From contig BCGQ01000001.1 of the NCBI GenBank assembly GCA_001599355.1, positions 251,135 through 315,134 of the forward strand: a stretch of 64,000 nucleotides of DNA, given 5' to 3'. A program made the position numbers and the translations under genes. The stretch's first letter is position 1; every line of letters begins with the position of its first letter. The notes beneath the pieces were generated by a model, which was not told where the DNA came from, ran no database searches, and saw only the letters and a program-made list of their open reading frames with translations. Positions 9,529 through 19,696 of the stretch are shown here, piece by piece. This DNA is from Nakazawaea peltata. Taxonomy: Eukaryota; Ascomycota; Pichiomycetes; Alaninales; Pachysolenaceae.

Positions 9529-11103
9529 ATGAGTATTACCAAGGTTGATCTGCAAATCTCAATCAACGAAGAACTCACCGGTGAGTCTATCGAAGATCAA
9601 AAGGTAACTATCAAGGATTTCAAGATCCCTTTCTCCAAGAAGAAGGAATTTTTCTTCTCTAAGGAGGAACCTCCAAAGCCCGCCCCAAGACCTTTCTTCC
9701 TTTGGCACCCTCCAGGAAGATCTGCATACGAAAAGAAGTTGGTTTTCAAGCTTGACTGTGTCTTGTTGACTTTGGTATGTCTTAGTTTCTTCGTTAAGTA
9801 TATGGATCTGAGTAACCTTTCCTATGCTTATACCAGTGGTTTGAAGGAAGACTTCAACATGAGTGGTGACCAATATAACTGGTTGTCCACTGCTTTCTCT
9901 TTGATTTACGCTTACTGTGGTATCTTCTTGACCGTTTTGATCACCAAGGTCAGACCAAGTATCTTGTTGCCAACCTGTGAGCTTCTTTGGGGTATTATGA
10001 CTCTGATGGTCGCTGCTACTTCCAACTACCAGGGTATTATGGCTGTCAGATGTCTTCAAGGTGCTATTGAAGGTGTCAGTTACCCAGCTATTAACTATAT
10101 TTTGGGTGCTTGGTACACCAAGGAGGAGTTGACCAAGAGAACCGCTATTTTCTGTGTTTCTGGTTCCCTTGGAAGTATGTTCGGTGGTTACATTCAATCT
10201 GGTATTTATGCCTCTTTGGAGGGTAAGGGTTCTTTGGCTCCATGGAAGTGGGCTTTCATTGTTGACTTCTTGATCACCCTTCCAGTTGCTATCCTCTGTT
10301 TCTTCTTCTTGCCAGATACTCCTTCTGAACAAAGACCTAACTGGATTTTCTCTGCAGAGGAGATCGAATTCTTCAAGAAGAGAGTCGAATTAGACCAAGA
10401 GCACATCAAAGAGAGCAACAAGTTCGACTGGTCCATTATTACTACTGCCTTGACCTCTTGGCAATTCTACATTATCCCATTGGCCTACGCTATGAACCAA
10501 GTCGGTGAGTACGTTAGTGGTTACTGGGGTATTGCTTTGAAGCTGGATGGGTACTCTGTTTACCAAGCTGACAACTACCCAACTATTTGTTCTGGTGTGG
10601 GTATCGTGGTAGCTCTTTTGGCCAGTGTTTGGTGTGACTGGAGACAGAATTTCTGGCAGCTGTATACTGCTGTTAACCTTCTTTGGACATTCTCTTTCGC
10701 CGTTCTCGTTGCTTGGGATGTTCCATTACCATTCCAATTCTTTGCCTTCACTATCTCCAAGTTCAACGATTGTACAGCCACTATTATTTGTTCCTGGGCT
10801 AACACATTGTTGTCTCACGACAGACAACTTCGTGCCGTTGTTTTGGGATCTTTGAATGTCTGTTACTCCATCTTCTACACTGCTATCCCACTTACTGTCT
10901 GGAACACTGATTACGCTCCAAGATATGAAGCTGCTCATCTTGTCCATTTGATTATTCAAGTTATTTCTACTGTCTTCTGTCTTGTCGTCATCTTGTTTGA
11001 CAGATACCAAAGAAGAAAGATGGTCTTCATCGAAAGTCAATTGGCCGAGAAGGGTACAGTTGTCATCGAAGCTGAAGATGAGGAAAAGATCTCTGGCATG
11101 TGA
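9529..11103 (+). CDS. Anion:cation symporter (ACS) family MFS permease, Fen2/Vht1/Dal5-like
   Basis: A 524-aa plasma-membrane transporter with about 12 membrane segments between residues 75 and 505. N-terminal features fit the ACS family: FKLDCVLLTLVCL followed by YMDLSNLSYAYTSGLKEDF. Midway, TAIFCVSGSLGSMFGGYIQ and WAFIVDFLITLPVAI are most like the pantothenate/biotin/nicotinate branch (Fen2, Vht1, Liz1). LPDTPSEQ ends the sixth segment. The substrate cannot be fixed: pantothenate, biotin, allantoate and ureidosuccinate are all family substrates. The GATAAG cluster upstream and the nearby urate-pathway gene make a nitrogen compound such as allantoate a fair guess. ATG 9529 is the first in frame. 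Confidence 0.85.
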   Translation: MSITKVDLQISINEELTGESIEDQKVTIKDFKIPFSKKKEFFFSKEEPPKPAPRPFFLWHPPGRSAYEKKLVFKLDCVLLTLVCLSFFVKYMDLSNLSYAYTSGLKEDFNMSGDQYNWLSTAFSLIYAYCGIFLTVLITKVRPSILLPTCELLWGIMTLMVAATSNYQGIMAVRCLQGAIEGVSYPAINYILGAWYTKEELTKRTAIFCVSGSLGSMFGGYIQSGIYASLEGKGSLAPWKWAFIVDFLITLPVAILCFFFLPDTPSEQRPNWIFSAEEIEFFKKRVELDQEHIKESNKFDWSIITTALTSWQFYIIPLAYAMNQVGEYVSGYWGIALKLDGYSVYQADNYPTICSGVGIVVALLASVWCDWRQNFWQLYTAVNLLWTFSFAVLVAWDVPLPFQFFAFTISKFNDCTATIICSWANTLLSHDRQLRAVVLGSLNVCYSIFYTAIPLTVWNTDYAPRYEAAHLVHLIIQVISTVFCLVVILFDRYQRRKMVFIESQLAEKGTVVIEAEDEEKISGM

Positions 11104-12325
11104 GCTAGTCTCCTGGATTTTTCGTTTTAATTCTGAATTTATAAATCTTGTTTAGTCAATACTATTAAGGTATCCCTTATTTTGGTAAAGATTTTATTGT
11201 AGTTCTGTATCTGAAAAGGGAAAGATGCGCTCCATCTCGCCTCCATCTCGCCGAAATAAGAAATTTTTAGGGTTTGAAGAGGAGCTGAGCTGAGCTGGGC
11301 TTAGACTTAGTCAAATTAAGTAAATGTTACTGATAAGAAGTGCCCCAAGATAAGTCGTCAAATATTTCTCATCGGCCAATTTTAGATCGCAAATATCAGG
11401 AGTTAGACCCAATGTGTCATCTCCAGCTTTTTGCAACCTCAGGAGCGATTGGTCGCTAATGTGCGTCCGTTACGGAGATACAGCTTAAATATGAGTGTTT
11501 TTTATGTAACCCAAAAACAAACTGCCTATTACAGAACTGAAAAAAACAAAGAAACTCTAACCGCTGAAAAAATCTTGGTATTAAAAATAGGGAAGTTTAG
11601 TTCCCAAGCTAAGTGCTGTAAAGATGCCATCTTTACTCAAGCTTTTATTAGACAAGACTATCTAACACTCAAGCAACTCCTTAGCGTCTATATCTCTTGG
11701 TTTGCATTCTGCTCAACCGATAAAGAATCCTCTTAGCGGACTCTTTGAGTTTCCTGAAACAAAATTATTACTGACTAATTTTTAAGCTTTTCAGAGCACT
11801 GGGCAAAAAAGCCCGCGGGAATTTTGACCTCTATGCTCAGGGATTTATACAGTTGTCGTAAGTAGCTAAATAAAATAGAATTGGGGTGAAAAATTCTCCC
11901 TAAATGCTCAAGTATCTACCTCAAGTAAGTATCTGACAGCGAATTGTTCTCCAGGTTTGTTAGGGTAACAATAGATGTAGAGTAATGCCTAAGATCAATC
12001 GCCGACCTAGTCTTGTTGGCGGGTATTTTTATTATGTATCAACCCATTTATATGATGAAAAAGTCTGGGCATCGGGTCTAATGGTCTTATCTGCCGTTAG
12101 CGCATTCTCTACTAGTCGTTTTATTGGTTGTAGGAAAAACATGCTTACTTTCCTTATCAAGATAGCGTGCGTGTGAAAGGGAACATAATCCAAATTTGGC
12201 AGGTACATTCTCAGGGGTGAGCAATATGCAGGAGTCAGATAAAGGCTGAAAAAATATATATAAAGTTCACCGATGGCATGATATCAAGTCTGGGAGAGAC
12301 AGGATTGATAAACAGAAAATACATA
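11104..12325. other. Intergenic region upstream of the amino-acid permease
   Basis: About 1.2 kb without a convincing gene. GATAAG sites occur at 11332-11337, 11349-11354 and 12153-12158 (minus). TATATATAAA is at 12255-12264. Short tandem repeats CTCCATCTCGC and GAGCTGAGCTGAGCTG lie near 11230-11300. A frame at 11491-11736 could encode 81 aa but shows no family signal. Confidence 0.55.
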
Positions 12326-14026
12326 ATGTCTGATTCTAAATCCCCTGAAATCGTTTATAGAGAAACAAGCTACGATGACAAGAAGGTAGTCGACACCAAC
12401 GGATTTCATTCCCTGGAGGGATATGAACAGTCGTACGGTGCAACAAAAAGAGGTTTCAATTCGAGACATATCGGTATGTTCCTGGTGGGACTGAGTATTG
12501 GAAGTGGTCTTTTCGTTGGTATTTCCAGTCCTCTTACTACATCTGGTTCGTTATCTCTATTCCTTGGGTTTATCTTCTATTCCGTTTTTGTTATGTGGCC
12601 ATTGATGCAATGTGTCACCGAAATGTGTTCTTGGTTGCCTATCAGAGGTTCCATTTTCCACTTTGGTGCTAGATTTATTGACCCTGCTGTTGGGTTCGCT
12701 GCTGGGTGGATCTATTTCTATACTGCTGCCATGTTCGTCTGTGTCGAATATGTCGCTTTCGCAAGTGTGATTCAATATTGGGACTCAACTACCAACCCAG
12801 GTGCCTATATTGCCTTGGGTCTTTTCTCGAGTTTCTTCTTCCTGGTTCTCCCAAACAAAATTTATGGTGAGATCGAATTTTACTCTGCTATCTTGAAGGT
12901 TTTGTTAATTGTCGGTTTAATGTTCTTTGGTTTGATTTCCATGTGTGGAGGTAACCCTAACCATGATGCTTACGGTTTCCAACATTGGAAAGAAGGAGGA
13001 CTCTTCAGAGAGTATCTTGTTGATGGAAGTACTGGTCGTTTCCTCGGTTTCTGGAACACTATGATTTACCTGCTGTTCGCCTGTGGTGGTCCAGATTTGA
13101 TTCTGTTAATCGCTGGTGAATGTAAAGAGCCAAGAAGACTTTTGCTGCTTTGTGGTAAGAGAGCCTATATTAGAATTTATTTGTTCTACATCGGTGGTGT
13201 TTTCTTCTTGAACACTCTTTGTTCTTCTATTAACCCTGACTTGTTGGCTGCCATTGATTCTGGTGCTGCCGGTGCTGCCGCCAGTCCTTGGGTCATCGGT
13301 ATCAAATCTGTCGGTGTTAAAGGTATTGCTTCTTTGGTTAATGCTGTCGTTATGACTTCTGCTTACAGTTGTGGTAACGGTTTTGTTTTCACCGCTTCCA
13401 GAACTCTTTACTCTTTGGCTTTGGCTGGTTACCTGCCAAGAATCTTCATGAGATGTCTTCCTAACGGTGCCCCAATTGTATCATTGATTCTGGTGGTATT
13501 AATTGGATGTTTGGGATTCTTGACCGTCAGTAACCTGACTTCCACCGTTTTCGACTGGTTCGTTAACTTACTGACCACCGGTATGTTGTGTACCTATCTT
13601 TTCATGTTCATGTGTTACTTCAAATTCAAGAAGGCCTTCAAAGCTCAAGGTCATGAGAACTCTGAATTGTACTACACTGCTCCATTCAACCTTCAACCAT
13701 GGTGCTCTTACTTTGGTATGTTCTTGACCGCAGTCATCATCTTCTTCAATGGATTCTGGATCTTTTTCCCTGGTCAATTCAGTGTTGCCAACTTATTCAC
13801 CTCTTATTTTGCGCCAGTATTAATGATTGGAAGTTATCTTTTCTGGAAAATTCTCAAAAGAACGAAACATTGGGACAACACTGAAGCCGATATTATCACC
13901 GATAAGCTGGAAATCGATGCCGAAGAGGAAGAATACTTGGAATGGTTGGTTGATCATCCAGGTTTGGAGAGTAAGAACAAATTTTTCTATTATCTTTTCA
14001 AAGTCAACGACTTTTTGTTTGGTTAG
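12326..14026 (+). CDS. Amino-acid permease (yeast amino-acid transporter, APC superfamily)
   Basis: A 566-aa plasma-membrane amino-acid/H+ symporter with about 12 membrane segments. I chose ATG 12326 (MSDSKSPEIVY) over the in-frame ATG at 12278 because the latter is only 14 bp past the TATATATAAA box. The first membrane segment carries HIGMFLVGLSIGSGLFVGIS, the family substrate-binding glycine motif. Later motifs are FACGGPDLILLIAGE and TASRTLYSLALAGY. If CTG is Ala, these become YAAFACGGP and GYAPRIF, closer to the family consensus. The C-terminus has an acidic tail (DAEEEEYLEW). The substrate is unknown. GATAAG sites upstream suggest nitrogen control. Confidence 0.88.
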   Translation: MSDSKSPEIVYRETSYDDKKVVDTNGFHSLEGYEQSYGATKRGFNSRHIGMFLVGLSIGSGLFVGISSPLTTSGSLSLFLGFIFYSVFVMWPLMQCVTEMCSWLPIRGSIFHFGARFIDPAVGFAAGWIYFYTAAMFVCVEYVAFASVIQYWDSTTNPGAYIALGLFSSFFFLVLPNKIYGEIEFYSAILKVLLIVGLMFFGLISMCGGNPNHDAYGFQHWKEGGLFREYLVDGSTGRFLGFWNTMIYLLFACGGPDLILLIAGECKEPRRLLLLCGKRAYIRIYLFYIGGVFFLNTLCSSINPDLLAAIDSGAAGAAASPWVIGIKSVGVKGIASLVNAVVMTSAYSCGNGFVFTASRTLYSLALAGYLPRIFMRCLPNGAPIVSLILVVLIGCLGFLTVSNLTSTVFDWFVNLLTTGMLCTYLFMFMCYFKFKKAFKAQGHENSELYYTAPFNLQPWCSYFGMFLTAVIIFFNGFWIFFPGQFSVANLFTSYFAPVLMIGSYLFWKILKRTKHWDNTEADIITDKLEIDAEEEEYLEWLVDHPGLESKNKFFYYLFKVNDFLFG

Positions 14027-14309
14027 ATATAATTGGATTTATTTTATTTAGTTGTGTTAACCCCTTGTAGATCCCCCTCATCCCCCTCCCCCCTTAAGTC
14101 ACCCCCTCTGAATTACCCCCTTTAATTCTAATTGAAAAAAAACTCTGCGTGGAAACTCATCTTAAAGATACACGCGCACTAACAATTTCGTGCACCAAAT
14201 CACCGCGCCTCGCGCGCTTACCTAATAATTTATTTAATTTTTGTAAACATCGAGACATCACGACGCCATCGGACTGGCAGAAGAAACAGATCGAGAGCCA
14301 TTGGAAACT

Positions 14310-16565
14310 ATGAGAGATGGAAGTCCTTCTGTCGGAAGCCGTAAAAGAGGCGGCGCCGGAGATTGGAATAGGGAATCTTCCGTTCAATCACAGCGGGGCT
14401 CTACACCGCTGACTCCTCTGCCGACTGATTTAAAGCCTAGGGAAGAGCAACATTACTCGACATTTTATCCTGATTTTGATGAAGAAAGGCCATTGAAAGT
14501 GGTTGTTATAGAAGGAAATGTCCCTAAAGAAGGTAAGGCTCTGAAAAGACTGCTCAAATTCGGACCTGTGCCCACGCTGTTACGAAGACCAGTCTTTAAG
14601 AGATCAGCGCTTAATCTGGAGCATGTGATACCGGAGAAAGTCGACCCTCTTTTGAAACAAATAGGATATAATGATGTCTCAGATACCCATACTCACCTTC
14701 CTGATGAATATATAAGACCCGAGCCATCGGCCAATGGACTTGTGAACAACTCATTGCTCAGATCAGACAAATTCACCGTTTATTATGATCTGGATGAACA
14801 AGACTCGAACTTTGTACAACTTTTAAAACGCGAGAATGAAGACCAGGCAACTGAAATCACAATAGAGTTACTAGAAATACTGATGACATCCTTAGAACAG
14901 CAATGGTATCAATTAGAAAAGCTTATACCTCCTAAGAAAAAGGCTTTTGATCTGAAAAGTAGTGATCAAATGATTAATGAAGCCTCACAATATACTACCA
15001 TATATGGATCTGACGATGGTACTGGATGCCTGCCGGAGGAAGACCAATGTTGTGCTGTCTGTAATGAGAGTGAATGTGATAATTCCAATGCTATTGTTTT
15101 CTGCGATGGCTGTGATATTGCCGTACATCAAGAATGTTACGGTGTGGTGTTTATTCCTCAAGGTCAGTGGTTATGTCGTTCATGTCTTATTTCTAGAAAG
15201 AACAAACCTCATTGCTTGTTTTGTCCAAGTAAAACAGGTGCTTTCAAACAAACTGAAGAAGGTTCTTGGAGTCATGTCATTTGTGCCCTTTGGATCAATG
15301 AGTTATACTTTGCTAATCCCATTTATATGGAACCAGTAGAAGGAGTCAATCTTATTCCAAAGAGTAGATGGAAACTTAGTTGTTACATTTGTAAGCAACG
15401 AGTAGGGGCGTGTATACAATGTTCGAATAGGAACTGTTTCCAGCTGTATCATGTGACATGTGCAAGAAGAGCCGGATTATATTTGCATGCCAAGCAAGGA
15501 ACTCAACAGCTGATGACAAACCCTGAGACTTTGGTTACATATTGTGACAAGCATTGCCCTTCAAGTCATGCTCAAACCCATGATATGACTATCGGTATAG
15601 AAAGGACCAGGTTGTATTTTGCAACAGTAGGAGCTATCAAAAGAGGAAGTCATAATGACTGGAGAACTGCAGCTGCAGCTGTGGCATCTATATCAAAGAA
15701 ACGTTCCCAACTAAAATTCAAAGCAGAAGAAAAGTCTAAAAACCCTTTCAAATGGAAATCAAAGCTTGATACTCCAATTCTGCCTGAGCTTTTTGCTACA
15801 AGATTATATGAGACCCTTGTAAATTTCAATTTTGCTATAGATATGAGTCTTGTTTATAGATTGTGTGCATATTGGTCTCTTAAACGTGAGTTCAAAAGAG
15901 GAGCATCTTTGATCAAAAGGTTAGATGCCACACAGTACGGATTCTTCCCTGTAGAAGAAATTGTAGAAAGAAAGTCATTTTTGACATTATTGACAGGTGA
16001 TGTTGATCAATTATTAAATTTGACTAATTCAGTAGTGAAAAGAACCGAGATCACCAATAAAATTGTCAGAAACAAATTGGATAGTATTAAATTATCTTAT
16101 TTCCCTGTTTCCCATTTGATTGATAATGTCATTCAAGTCATAATGGATTGCTTAAATCTCAAGAAGAAGTTACTCAAGTACAAATGTGACGGTAAAGTTC
16201 AGAGTTTTAATCAAATGTTAATTAAACACCGTACTAAGGGTTACCCATCTGTGGCATTATTTAGAATTGATTTCAAGGATTTTGTAAACTATATGAGTCG
16301 TCACTCTGACGATTCAAATGATTTCTTATCAATGTACGAGAAATCTAAACGTGAAATCAATAAGGCATTTGATAGAAGTTTAGCAGCTGAAGCGGATATC
16401 AAAAAACTCAAAAAATCGACCAAATCTGATGACTTTATTGGTGTATTAGCTACTGATGGTTATAATGTTTCAGGGTCGAAAGTCGAGCTTGAAGAATGGC
16501 AAGGAAATGAATTATCAAAAGACTTAACTGACATTGAAGAATTAGAAAGAAATTGTGCTGTATAA
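14310..16565 (+). CDS. NTO1: Nto1-like PHD-finger subunit of the NuA3 histone acetyltransferase
   Basis: A 751-aa chromatin reader. The frame opens at a TTG; ATG 14310 is the first proper start. An N-terminal Epl1-like region (HYSTFYPDFDEERPLK) is followed by the PZP module: a PHD finger from residue about 247 (CCAVCNESECDN...CDGCDIAVHQECYG), a zinc knuckle (CLFCPSK, about 303), and an extended PHD with CYICKQRVGACIQC and HVTCARRAGL ending near residue 417. This is the BRPF/JADE/Nto1 architecture. By family knowledge it guides Sas3 acetylation of H3 to methylated H3K4/K36. The conserved AFHVTCA/AYHVTCA Ala is a CTG here (15444-15446). Tail-to-tail with MMSDH, 41 bp apart. Confidence 0.93.
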   Translation: MRDGSPSVGSRKRGGAGDWNRESSVQSQRGSTPLTPLPTDLKPREEQHYSTFYPDFDEERPLKVVVIEGNVPKEGKALKRLLKFGPVPTLLRRPVFKRSALNLEHVIPEKVDPLLKQIGYNDVSDTHTHLPDEYIRPEPSANGLVNNSLLRSDKFTVYYDLDEQDSNFVQLLKRENEDQATEITIELLEILMTSLEQQWYQLEKLIPPKKKAFDLKSSDQMINEASQYTTIYGSDDGTGCLPEEDQCCAVCNESECDNSNAIVFCDGCDIAVHQECYGVVFIPQGQWLCRSCLISRKNKPHCLFCPSKTGAFKQTEEGSWSHVICALWINELYFANPIYMEPVEGVNLIPKSRWKLSCYICKQRVGACIQCSNRNCFQLYHVTCARRAGLYLHAKQGTQQLMTNPETLVTYCDKHCPSSHAQTHDMTIGIERTRLYFATVGAIKRGSHNDWRTAAAAVASISKKRSQLKFKAEEKSKNPFKWKSKLDTPILPELFATRLYETLVNFNFAIDMSLVYRLCAYWSLKREFKRGASLIKRLDATQYGFFPVEEIVERKSFLTLLTGDVDQLLNLTNSVVKRTEITNKIVRNKLDSIKLSYFPVSHLIDNVIQVIMDCLNLKKKLLKYKCDGKVQSFNQMLIKHRTKGYPSVALFRIDFKDFVNYMSRHSDDSNDFLSMYEKSKREINKAFDRSLAAEADIKKLKKSTKSDDFIGVLATDGYNVSGSKVELEEWQGNELSKDLTDIEELERNCAV

Positions 16566-16606
16566 ATTGTACTATAGAAACTTGTATCCCTAATAATTAA
16601 TGATAT

Positions 16607-18214
16607 TTATTCTCTCCAGAAAGAGGTGATCGTCTTGGCTTTGGTCATGAACATCAATCCCGATTTACCGTAAAAGTTCAAATCTCCCAAAATTGATCCC
16701 TTAGTACCTGTGAAGCCGAACATAGGCAAAGGAACTGGTACAGGAACATTTACACCCACTTGTCCAATATCGATGTTCTTGGTGAACTTCTTTGCGGCCA
16801 CACCAGAAGAGGTGAAAAGAGAAACACCATTTCCAAACCTATTATTGTTGATTATTTCGATAGCTTCATCCAAAGTATCGACACACCAGATTGCCAATAC
16901 CGGAGCAAATATCTCCTCATCAACACATGGCATTCCAGGTGCCACATTCTCCATAATTGTAGGAGCCAAGAAATTCCCCTTTGGATATTCCTCTGGAGTG
17001 TATCCCCTTCCGTCTAACAAGAGATTGGCTCCCTTCTCAACTGACACTTGAATAATTCTCTCGATTCTCAGTTTGGACTCTGGTGAAATCAATGGACCGA
17101 GATCACTATCTTCTTCGAATCCAGATCCTGTCTTTAAGCCTTTCAGTGCTTCTACAATGTCGGGAATCCAATTTTTAGATTCTCCAACACAAAATAAGAT
17201 ATCTGTCGAAACACATCTTTGACCGGCACCCCCAAATGCACCAGCCATAACCCCCTTGATGAACAGCTTTTTGTTAGCATCAGGTAACACAACCATATGA
17301 TTCTTAGCTCCAAGATTCAGCTGACAACGTTTACCGAAAGCTGTAGCTTTGGTGTAGATGATCTTTCCAGCTTCATTACCACCAACAAATGTAATTGCAG
17401 GAATCTTTGGGTGATTAACTATCTTTTCCAGAACAGGAATCTTACCATGGACAATATTTATCACACCAGGTGGACATCCCGCTTCTGCTGCCAATTTTGC
17501 AATAATCATGGTGGCCCCAGGGCATAACTCACTTGGCTTCATGATCGTAGTATTACCAGTAACAATAACCAATGGCAAAGTCCAAAGGGTTATCATTGCT
17601 GGGAAATTGAAAGGACAGATAGAGCCAATAATTCCTAATGGTTCTCTAATCATAAGAGTTTCCATATCAGTAGAGACTTCTTGTTGTTGACCCATCATTT
17701 CACTTGGGTAAGCACATGCCAGTTCTGCAACTTGTAATCCTCTCAAGACATCAGCTCTTGCATCTGTTATAACTTTACCTTCTTCTAATACGATCATTCT
17801 TGCGATTCTTTCTTGGTTTCTTCTCAATAATTCCACAAATTTGAATGCCACAGTTTGTCTCTTAATAACAGAGACCTGTTTCCAGCCTTTGAAAGCATTA
17901 GAAGCTGCGGTGACAGCTTTTTCAAATTCGGCCTCAGTGGTTTCAGGAACTTTGCTCACAACATAGTTCGTAACCGGATCATAAACGTCATACCAAGTTT
18001 CAGATTTCGAAAGTAACAATTTGTTGTTAATAAAAGTTGGGGTAATGTATGGTTCATCATTCAAATCAGAGTGGGTTGAGGGGTACAAATGTTCTGATGT
18101 GGAAAGGTGAAGTCTCTTGTAATGAACCCCTTCATCGGAGGGGGTGTCTTCTATAAGTAATTTTGATTTGTCGATTGCATGAGCAGCTTCAGATATTTGA
18201 GTGCTTCTTAACAT
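16607..18214 (-). CDS. Methylmalonate-semialdehyde dehydrogenase (acylating), mitochondrial
   Basis: A 535-aa ALDH6-family enzyme converting (methyl)malonate semialdehyde plus CoA to propionyl- or acetyl-CoA. Features include an N-terminal extension of about 50 residues (likely presequence plus linker), the NAD-site PFNFPAMITLWTLPLVI, FVGGNEAGK, and LGAKNH, where this family has Asn instead of the catalytic Glu of other ALDHs. The thiol motif GGAGQRC carries the nucleophilic Cys. S. cerevisiae has no orthologue; in Candida species an enzyme of this type completes propionate and valine breakdown through 3-hydroxypropionate. The conserved VQAN Ala is encoded by CTG (17318-17320, minus). Confidence 0.93.
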   Translation of the reverse strand: MLRSTQISEAAHAIDKSKLLIEDTPSDEGVHYKRLHLSTSEHLYPSTHSDLNDEPYITPTFINNKLLLSKSETWYDVYDPVTNYVVSKVPETTEAEFEKAVTAASNAFKGWKQVSVIKRQTVAFKFVELLRRNQERIARMIVLEEGKVITDARADVLRGLQVAELACAYPSEMMGQQQEVSTDMETLMIREPLGIIGSICPFNFPAMITLWTLPLVIVTGNTTIMKPSELCPGATMIIAKLAAEAGCPPGVINIVHGKIPVLEKIVNHPKIPAITFVGGNEAGKIIYTKATAFGKRCQLNLGAKNHMVVLPDANKKLFIKGVMAGAFGGAGQRCVSTDILFCVGESKNWIPDIVEALKGLKTGSGFEEDSDLGPLISPESKLRIERIIQVSVEKGANLLLDGRGYTPEEYPKGNFLAPTIMENVAPGMPCVDEEIFAPVLAIWCVDTLDEAIEIINNNRFGNGVSLFTSSGVAAKKFTKNIDIGQVGVNVPVPVPLPMFGFTGTKGSILGDLNFYGKSGLMFMTKAKTITSFWRE

Positions 18215-19013
18215 ATTGGATTTAATTTGGTTCTAATAGAATGAGGATTAATTATAGAGATGAGGGATCTATATATAAGAATTGAAATGAGTTGCAAGTT
18301 GCAACCAAGTACCATCCAAACTGCCACGTTCTAGGTGGTAACCGGTGATTGTATTGTAAAGTCATTTGATGGCTGCCTCAAAGCCCCATCGTTCATAATA
18401 TGAGTGTCAGTAATAATATGAGTGTCGTAACTAGGAGGTATAAACTAAATATCGCTCAAATTACATATAACCGGAATAATTCATGCATGAGTGCATTAAT
18501 GACACCTTCTGACTGGGCCCTAATTTAATACTATCGGAAACCGAATTTTCGTATCTAACCCCCTTTTATTTTTTTTGCTTGTGTCATGCCATGTGTGCCA
18601 TCAGAAGACCTAAAATGGCATGTTGTTGCGCAGTATTAAGGGGAAGTTTAAACTTAGAGAGATATTTTATTGAGTCATCTCATCGATGTTAACAATGAAC
18701 CAACCACCTAGGGTTATCCCGAGATGTAGTCTCTATCACAGTCATCACAATCAATCACCTGTCATGTCTTAGCAACACTCATCTCTCTCCTTTCTGCCTC
18801 TCCTTTCTGCCTCTCATCCATGTCCTCCCTGCCCTTTCTCCCTTTTCTGCCCCATGCCCCCATACCTGCGCGAGACACGACTGAAAAATACCCCTAACCC
18901 CTAAAAATAGAGCATTTCCAAATCAGGAAATACCATCGACTATCGAAAAATTACACCAAATTTAAGGCGGATAAAACTAGAATACGTGTGAGCATACCAC
19001 GAACACGAACAAG
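18215..19013. other. Divergent promoter region MMSDH / RDI1
   Basis: About 800 bp, no gene seen. On the MMSDH side a TATATA box (about 18271-18277) lies just below a perfect 15-bp palindrome at 18291-18305. A 14-bp direct repeat ATAATATGAGTGTC occurs at 18395-18408 and 18413-18426. On the RDI1 side there is a pyrimidine-rich tract (18780-18850, two tandem copies of CTCTCCTTTCTGC) and ACACGACT at 18875-18882, an instance of the recurring AGTCGTGY motif. Confidence 0.6.
18291..18305. promoter_or_regulatory. Perfect 15-bp palindrome GTTGCAAGTTGCAAC in the MMSDH promoter
   Basis: GTTGCAA-G-TTGCAAC is an exact inverted repeat about 80 bp upstream of the MMSDH ATG and about 15 bp above a TATATA box. 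Its form suits a dimeric DNA-binding factor, but I do not know which one. Confidence 0.5.
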
Positions 19014-19625
19014 ATGTCAGGTGCTTCAAAGATGGAAGAATTCGATGACTTGATGCCAGAAGATAACACCGATTACAAGGTCGGTGAAAAGAAGACTTTA
19101 GATGAATATGCCAAATTGGACGCCGAAGATGAATCTCTTGCTAAATGGAAGGCTTCATTAGGGTTAACTACTGAGAATTTGTTACCAGTTGATCCAAAGG
19201 ATCCTAGAAAAGTAGTCATTATGTCGATGACTTTGTTGATTCAAGGTGAAGAGCCAGTCGTTGTCGACCTCTCTGCTACCACTAATGACCAGACAATCAA
19301 AGATAGAAAGATCTCATTCAAGGTGAAAGAAAAATCGATTTATTCTTTGAAGATCAAATTCAAGGTCCAGCATGAATTAGTCACCGGATTGAAATATTTA
19401 CAACTGGTTAAGAAGGCAGGTATCACTGTCGATAAGTCAGATGAACCTTGTGGCTCATACCTGCCTAATACTACAAATACTCCATTCTACGAGGTACAAT
19501 TACCTGAGAGTGAAGCTCCAAGTGGTATGTTAGCAAGAGGATCATACAGTGCCGTATCTAGATTTGTCGACGACGATAAGAACATTCATTTGACAATCCC
19601 ATGGCAATTACAAATTACCAAATAA
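19014..19625 (+). CDS. RDI1: Rho GDP-dissociation inhibitor
   Basis: A 203-aa cytosolic protein (yeast Rdi1 is 202 aa) that extracts prenylated Rho GTPases such as Cdc42 and Rho1 from membranes. The N-terminal regulatory arm includes the KTLDEYAKLDAEDESLAKW helix, followed by the immunoglobulin-like fold with DPRKVVIMSMTLL, the GSY-x-PNT turn, APSGMLARGSY and the terminal HLTIPWQLQI. CTG in GSY-x-PNT (19461-19463) stands where relatives have Ala or Gly. Tail-to-tail with RBS1 (71 bp). Confidence 0.95.
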   Translation: MSGASKMEEFDDLMPEDNTDYKVGEKKTLDEYAKLDAEDESLAKWKASLGLTTENLLPVDPKDPRKVVIMSMTLLIQGEEPVVVDLSATTNDQTIKDRKISFKVKEKSIYSLKIKFKVQHELVTGLKYLQLVKKAGITVDKSDEPCGSYLPNTTNTPFYEVQLPESEAPSGMLARGSYSAVSRFVDDDKNIHLTIPWQLQITK

Positions 19626-19696
19626 CTTTGAATTTTAATCTATTTCTATTTTAACGGATACTATTTAAATACCCACAACTTCTCTTCTCCTTCTTC

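Noticed and set aside
11431-11736. 101-codon frame between the two transporters
   Set aside because: Opens with TTG, no family signal, lies in a promoter-like region; the internal ATG at 11491 leaves only 81 codons.
12278-12325. Upstream ATG of the amino-acid permease
   Set aside because: Only 14 bp below the TATA box, so most transcripts would start after it; the 16 extra residues have no family counterpart.
18780-18850. Pyrimidine-rich tandem units as a mobile-element remnant
   Set aside because: No terminal repeats, coding remnant or duplications; simple promoter tract.
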